Shown one piece after another: positions 60,201 to 64,000 of a stretch of 64,000 nt of DNA (the stretch's first letter is position 1; every line of letters begins with the position of its first letter). Source of the DNA: Planctomycetota bacterium (GTDB lineage: Bacteria > Planctomycetota > J058). The DNA lies in the NCBI GenBank assembly GCA_023954375.1, contig JAMLIC010000017.1, forward strand, positions 62,001 through 126,000, read 5' to 3'. A model generated the notes under the pieces. It did not search any database. It was not told the DNA's origin and was given only the letters and a program-made list of their open reading frames with translations. A program made the position numbers and the translations under genes.

Positions 60201-60781
60201 CCGCCGCGCCGGAGCCCACGCCCGCCCTGACGCCGCGCGCCGCTCTTGGCCTGGTCCTCGGCCTCCTGGGCGTCGTCCTCCTCTGCGCGGCGCTGGCCCT
60301 CCTCGTGCGCGGCCCGTGCGAGGCCGCCGGCGCCGCGCTCGTCGAGCGCCTGGGCCCGGGCGGCGTCCTCCTGGGCGTGATCCTGGCCGAGGCCAGCCCG
60401 GTCCCGCTGGCCGGCGAGCCCCTCCTCTACCTCGGCCTCCGGGGCGGCCTCTCGCTCCCGGCGGTGGCGCTCCTCGGCTGCCTCGGCAACCTGCTGGCGG
60501 CCGCGCTCTCCTACGCCTGCGGCGCGGCCCTGCGCCCGCTCGGCCTCGTCGACCGGGCCCTCGGCGCGCGCCGCGCCCCGGCCGAGGACGTCGTCCGCCG
60601 CCGCGGCGCGTGGGGGCTGGTGCTCGCCTCGCTCACGCCGCTGCCCTTCGGGACGCTCGCCTGGGTGGCCGGCGCGCTGCGCCTGCCGCTCCTGCAGTAC
60701 GCGCTGGCCTGTACCGTGCGGGTGCCGAAGGTGCTCGTGTACCTGGCAGCGATGGAGGCCGGCTGGGCGCTCGGCGGGTAG
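60197..60781 (+). CDS. VTT/YqaA-like membrane protein
   Basis: About 194 residues. No ATG/GTG/TTG is found near the N-terminus; the CTG at 60197, overlapping the previous stop (CTGA), is the best candidate, so the start is tentative. The protein has four to five TM segments: ALGLVLGLLGVVLLCAALALLV, LGPGGVLLGVILAEASPVPLAGEPLLYLGLRGG, LLGCLGNLLAAALSYACGAAL and GLVLASLTPLPFGTLAWVAGALRLPLLQYALA. The re-entrant loops with GEP...G and TPLPFG resemble the VTT/DedA/YqaA family. Likely cotranscribed with the barrel gene. Confidence 0.68.
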   Translation: MTAAPEPTPALTPRAALGLVLGLLGVVLLCAALALLVRGPCEAAGAALVERLGPGGVLLGVILAEASPVPLAGEPLLYLGLRGGLSLPAVALLGCLGNLLAAALSYACGAALRPLGLVDRALGARRAPAEDVVRRRGAWGLVLASLTPLPFGTLAWVAGALRLPLLQYALACTVRVPKVLVYLAAMEAGWALGG

Positions 60782-60836
60782 GTGGGTGGGCTGCCCTGCT
60801 GCCCCCGAGGTTCGTCCCCGGATGGCCGGGGCCTCC

Positions 60837-61017
60837 GAGCACACCTCGCCGCGCGTTCGCAGCGAGAGCCTCAGGCGAGGCCGAGGAGGGCGAGGCGATG
60901 CGGCGCGAAGGCGAGGGAAGGCGGCCTCCTGGCCGCCGACCGAGCCTGAGCGGTCGGGGCCGACGGAGTCGGCCCCGACGCACCGCAGCGCCCGCCATCC
61001 TCGGCCGCAGCCGCGAT
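60837..61017. repeat. Dispersed structured intergenic repeat, copy B
   Basis: Close match to 470-653. It contains three consecutive hairpins: GGCGGCC-TCCT-GGCCGCC (60920-60937), CCGACCG-8-CGGTCGG (60936-60957) and CGGGGCCGAC-GGA-GTCGGCCCCG (60955-60977). It separates the VTT-like gene from the convergent gene at 61018 and ends at its stop codon. Likely 3' UTR/terminator function. Confidence 0.8.
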
Positions 61018-62376
61018 CTAGGGAGTCGCGCGCACCTCGAGCGGGTGGTCCCACTCGTTCAGGTACTGCTGGTGGTCCCCCACCTGGAACGGCGGCGCCG
61101 CGTACCACACCACGTAGTCGCCCGGGTAGGTGCCCTCGCGCAGCCCGCGCATGTCGACGTAGTAGCCGTTCGTCCCGAAGGCCCCCGGCTCGAACTCGAT
61201 CCCGGCGTCGCTCTCGGGCCGGCGGTGGTACTCGTCGTCGATGTAGACCAGCCGGTTCGTCGGCCGCCGCATGCCCTCCGGGATCACGAACTTGGTGATG
61301 ATCGCGCCGTCGGGCCCGAACATGCAGTTCCACTCCGGCCAGTCCAGCTTCAGCCCGCGCTCGGCCGCCGAGGTGCGCCCGTCGATGTCGACGGGGTCGG
61401 GGTTGTGCGAGTTGTAGAACTTCCAGCCCTTGGCCTCCTTCGACAGGTCCATGCACAGCGTGTAGGACGACTCGCCCGACTTGTCGAGGTTCACCGGGCA
61501 GCGGGCGTTGGTCGGCATCGAGACCTTGTTCGGCCAGAGCATCACGTAGGAGTCCGGCGCCGAGGCCCACATGCCCAGGGCCAGGTAGACCTGCAGGAGG
61601 TTCTGCGCGATCACGCGGATCGGCCCGGCCCGCCAGGCGCCGAGCTCGACGCGGATGTCGTTGCTCTGGCGCACGACCTCGACCCACATGAACGAGACGA
61701 CGGCGCGCACGATCGTGCTGTCGATCACGTTGGGCCCGCGGCGGCTGGGGACCTCGTCGAAGAACGAGGCGAAGGTGGCGCGGACGGCGTTCTTGCGCGA
61801 GCGGTCGTTGTCGAACAGGAAGCGCTCGCCCTGCCACGTCCAGGTCACGTCGCCCTTGCCGTGGTCGCGCGAGGAGAGGTTCACGAGCGAGGCGTTCACG
61901 CGCCCGGGCACGATCGGGCCGTCGAAGCGGAACACGTAGATCCAGGCCAGCCCGCCGGTGAGCGGGTCCTTGACCTCGAGCTCCTGCGCGGCCGTGTGGC
62001 CCGGGACGAGCCCGTAGCGCTCGGGGCTGAGCCGGTCGCCGGCGTCGCGCGACAGGAACACCAGCTCGTCGTTGTCGTCCATGAGCCCGCGGTCCTCGTC
62101 GCGGACCCGCTTGTCGGGCGGCCCCTGGTCGTAGCAGTAGGTGCCGGCGGCGTTGCGCTCGTCGATCTGGTAGATGATCGGCACCGGGAAGCCGCCGCGC
62201 GCCGCGTAGACGCGCAGCCGGGCGATCGAGGCGCCGAGGATCTTCGGGCCGAGCACGCGGCCCGGCACCACCACGGTGTCCACCGTCCGCGTCAGCGTGC
62301 GCGGGGCCGGGGCCTGGGCGCCCGCGAGGCCAGGGACCCCGAAAACCGCGAGCAGCACGAGCGCGATCCTGCGCAC
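61018..62376 (-). CDS. Secreted protein of unknown function
   Basis: 452 residues from GTG 62376, with a G-rich stretch as weak RBS. The signal peptide MRRIALVLLAVFGVPGLAGA is clear. The mature part is mostly beta, with several Trp (VTWTWQGERFLFDND; WIYVFRFDGPIVPGRVNASLVNLSSRDHGKG; NGYYVDMRGLREGTYPGDYVVWYAAPPFQVGDHQQYLNEWDHP). Two Cys pairs (TYCYDQ, RCPVNL, LCMDLS, WNCMFG) may form disulfides. No family recognised with confidence. Its stop abuts repeat copy B. Confidence 0.72.
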   Translation of the reverse strand: MRRIALVLLAVFGVPGLAGAQAPAPRTLTRTVDTVVVPGRVLGPKILGASIARLRVYAARGGFPVPIIYQIDERNAAGTYCYDQGPPDKRVRDEDRGLMDDNDELVFLSRDAGDRLSPERYGLVPGHTAAQELEVKDPLTGGLAWIYVFRFDGPIVPGRVNASLVNLSSRDHGKGDVTWTWQGERFLFDNDRSRKNAVRATFASFFDEVPSRRGPNVIDSTIVRAVVSFMWVEVVRQSNDIRVELGAWRAGPIRVIAQNLLQVYLALGMWASAPDSYVMLWPNKVSMPTNARCPVNLDKSGESSYTLCMDLSKEAKGWKFYNSHNPDPVDIDGRTSAAERGLKLDWPEWNCMFGPDGAIITKFVIPEGMRRPTNRLVYIDDEYHRRPESDAGIEFEPGAFGTNGYYVDMRGLREGTYPGDYVVWYAAPPFQVGDHQQYLNEWDHPLEVRATP

Positions 62377-62571
62377 CAGACCCGACCCCCGTTCCTGCCC
62401 TTCGGCCGCACGAGGGTATGGGCGCGGCCGCGCGCGGACAAGCCCCCCCGGAGGCGCGGCCCCCGCGGAAGCGCCGGAGACGGCGTCGCTTCCGCCGTTG
62501 ACGCAGGGATTTACCTGCGCTACCTTCCGCCGCTCGTCCCGGGACCTGCGTCACGAAGGGGGAGCGTGCCC

Positions 62572-64000
62572 ATGTCGTCCGAGGCCCCGAGCCACGTCGC
62601 CGGCTACACGGTCATGCGGAAGCTCCGCGTCGGCGTGTTCGGCGCCGACTACCTCGGCCACAGCAGCGAGGGGCTGCGCCTGGTCAAGCTCCTGCGCGAG
62701 GGCGAGGGCCTCGCCGTGCCGGAGGAGGCCTACGCGGCCCTGGCGGGCGACGCCCACCTCCTCCACTTCGAGGCCGGCGCGGCGCTCAGCCAGGACCAGC
62801 GCGTCCTCACCGCCCACACCCTCCAGGCCGCCGCCTTCGGCGTGCTCGTCGGCGGCAGCCCGCTGCAGAACGAGTGCCTCGAGACGACCCGCGAGTTCGA
62901 CACCGACCAGCGCGTCGCCTCCACCCTCCGCGGCACCACCCTCGTCCAGCGCGTCCAGCTCCTCCTCCAGGTCGCGAAGGCGGTGGCCCGCCTGCACGAG
63001 GCCGGTCGCACCCACCCCTACGTCACCCCCTGGAACGTCGTCCTCGACGCCGACCAGGCGCGGCTCGCCGAGGTCGGCCTCGGCTACCGCCCCGACGACC
63101 CCAAGTTCGACGCGGCGCGCGTCCCGGAGGACGTCCTCGTCTACCTGGCCCCCGAGGTGCAGCGGGCGATCGCACAGCGGACCGTCGTGCAGGTGTCGCC
63201 GGCCGCCGACGTCTACGCGCTCGCCGCGACCGCCCGCTCGGTGCTCCTGAACCACGTGGCCGACCCGGCGCCGTCGAAGCAGCCGGCCGCGGCGCGCCGC
63301 GACCTCGTGCTCGCCGGCGCCGGCCTGCGGCTCGACCCGCACAAGGCCTACTCGCGCGAGCTCGAGGCGCTCCTGAAGGCGTGCCTCTCGCCCGACCCGT
63401 CGCGTCGCCCGACGGCGGCGCAGCTCGCGGCGCGGCTCGACGAGCTCGTCCGGGCCGACCGGGTCGCCTACACGCCGCCGCCGGTGTGGCCGCTCTACGC
63501 CGGGATCAGCGCCGGCGTCGTGGCGGCGCTGCTCCTCGTGATCTTCGTCGTCGTGCCGCTCCTGCGCGGCCCGGCCGACCTCGTGAAGGCGCGCCGGGCC
63601 TACGCCGCGGCCACCCGGCAGGCCGACCTCGCCGCCCGCGAGGAGGCGCTGAAGGCGGCGACCGTCACCCTGGGCGAGGGGAAGGTCGAGGTCCTGCCGG
63701 AGGCGCGGCGCCTCCTCGCCGTCACCCGCTACGTGCGCTGGGCCCGCTCGCAGAAGGACGCCGCCGCCGCGCCGGCGGAGGGCGCCCCGGACCTGGCGGC
63801 GGTCCTGGCCGAGCTCGAGCGCGAGGTGGTGACCGGCCACACGGACGGCCTCGCCCAGGCGACCCGCCTCGTCGTGGCGACGCTCCGCCGCTGGGAGCTG
63901 GGCGGCCCCGCGCGCGAGGCCGCCGACAAGGCGCTCGACGAGCTGGCGAGGGCGGACGTCCGCCCCGAGGCCCTGCGCGACCTCGCGGCCGCGGCCCGCG
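62572..64000 (+). CDS. Predicted pseudokinase with TM anchor, 3' end outside window
   Basis: Starts ATG 62572, with GGGGGAG about 7 nt upstream; 476 residues are visible and the frame is open to the edge. Residues 1-300 have kinase-like layout (VAGYTVMRKLRVGVFGADYLGHSSEGLRLVKLL as the N-lobe; LLLQVAKAVARLHEAGRTHPYVTPWNVVLDADQARLAEVGLGY; VYLAPEV; PSRRPTAAQLAARL). The catalytic HRD is replaced by HPYVTPWN (148-155) and DFG by EVG (167-169), so phosphotransfer is unlikely. A TM segment follows near 305-333 (PLYAGISAGVVAALLLVIFVVVPLL), then a helical extracytoplasmic region. Possibly a scaffold for the window's kinases. Confidence 0.82.
   Translation, partial: MSSEAPSHVAGYTVMRKLRVGVFGADYLGHSSEGLRLVKLLREGEGLAVPEEAYAALAGDAHLLHFEAGAALSQDQRVLTAHTLQAAAFGVLVGGSPLQNECLETTREFDTDQRVASTLRGTTLVQRVQLLLQVAKAVARLHEAGRTHPYVTPWNVVLDADQARLAEVGLGYRPDDPKFDAARVPEDVLVYLAPEVQRAIAQRTVVQVSPAADVYALAATARSVLLNHVADPAPSKQPAAARRDLVLAGAGLRLDPHKAYSRELEALLKACLSPDPSRRPTAAQLAARLDELVRADRVAYTPPPVWPLYAGISAGVVAALLLVIFVVVPLLRGPADLVKARRAYAAATRQADLAAREEALKAATVTLGEGKVEVLPEARRLLAVTRYVRWARSQKDAAAAPAEGAPDLAAVLAELEREVVTGHTDGLAQATRLVVATLRRWELGGPAREAADKALDELARADVRPEALRDLAAAAR

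Overview
This window is very GC-rich, strongly codon-biased DNA from a Gram-negative bacterium. It carries several Hanks-type Ser/Thr kinases (one fused to a formylglycine-enzyme-like domain), many Gly/Ser-linkered lipoproteins, kelch/IPT, CARDB and pre-peptidase C-terminal domains, an Omp85-like barrel and zinc-ribbon membrane proteins. This gene style fits Planctomycetota best, with Myxococcota as the alternative (the subtilase ends in a Cys/TM/Arg tail like a MYXO-CTERM). No rRNA is present, so the phylum is an inference.

Layout. 1-6.4 kb: a partial small secreted protein, a small membrane protein and two adjacent kinases that share a zinc-ribbon N-terminus. 6.46-9.26 kb: an IS91-like element (tyrosine recombinase plus HUH transposase) with near-perfect 23-bp terminal inverted repeats, flanked by heptamer arrays. 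9.3-17.3 kb: ATP-grasp ligase, DUF3754 protein, lipoprotein serine protease, a protein with about forty 6-residue repeats joined to TPRs, a zinc-ribbon membrane protein. 17.3-32 kb: a secreted four-PPC-domain protein, then a lipoprotein cluster (purple acid phosphatase, kelch/IPT protein, neutral ceramidase, C45 Ntn acyl-amide hydrolase), a thiol dioxygenase, a short NifU-BFD protein, a HEFGH membrane protease and a secreted PLD enzyme. 32.1-40.5 kb: a 1603-residue subtilase-CARDB-PHP fusion, rsmG, clpS with a coupled helical protein, and two hypotheticals. 40.5-51.35 kb: tRNA-Lys(CUU) and an island integrated in its 3' end. 51.4-64 kb: a secreted hypothetical, an orphan radical SAM enzyme, a third kinase with a frameshift, a peptidase-like/Omp85 fusion, a VTT-like membrane protein, a secreted hypothetical, and a kinase-like gene lacking catalytic residues that runs off the right edge.

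The most novel part is the 10.8-kb tRNA-Lys island. It is bounded by a perfect 45-bp duplication and carries a leftward series integrase - unknown - HTH - primase - DUF3987 ATPase - small proteins. Several adjacent genes there overlap by ATGA or GTGA. It brings its own hairpin to replace the tRNA terminator it displaced. At the far end sit unrecognised cargo genes, including a convergent pair of a tail-anchored membrane protein and a coiled-coil protein. It looks like a satellite or integrative element whose cargo is undescribed.

Three kinases plus one predicted pseudokinase, and repeated use of N-terminal zinc ribbons, suggest a sizeable signalling layer. The adjacent ceramidase and C45 hydrolase genes look like a secreted acyl-amide-cleaving pair.
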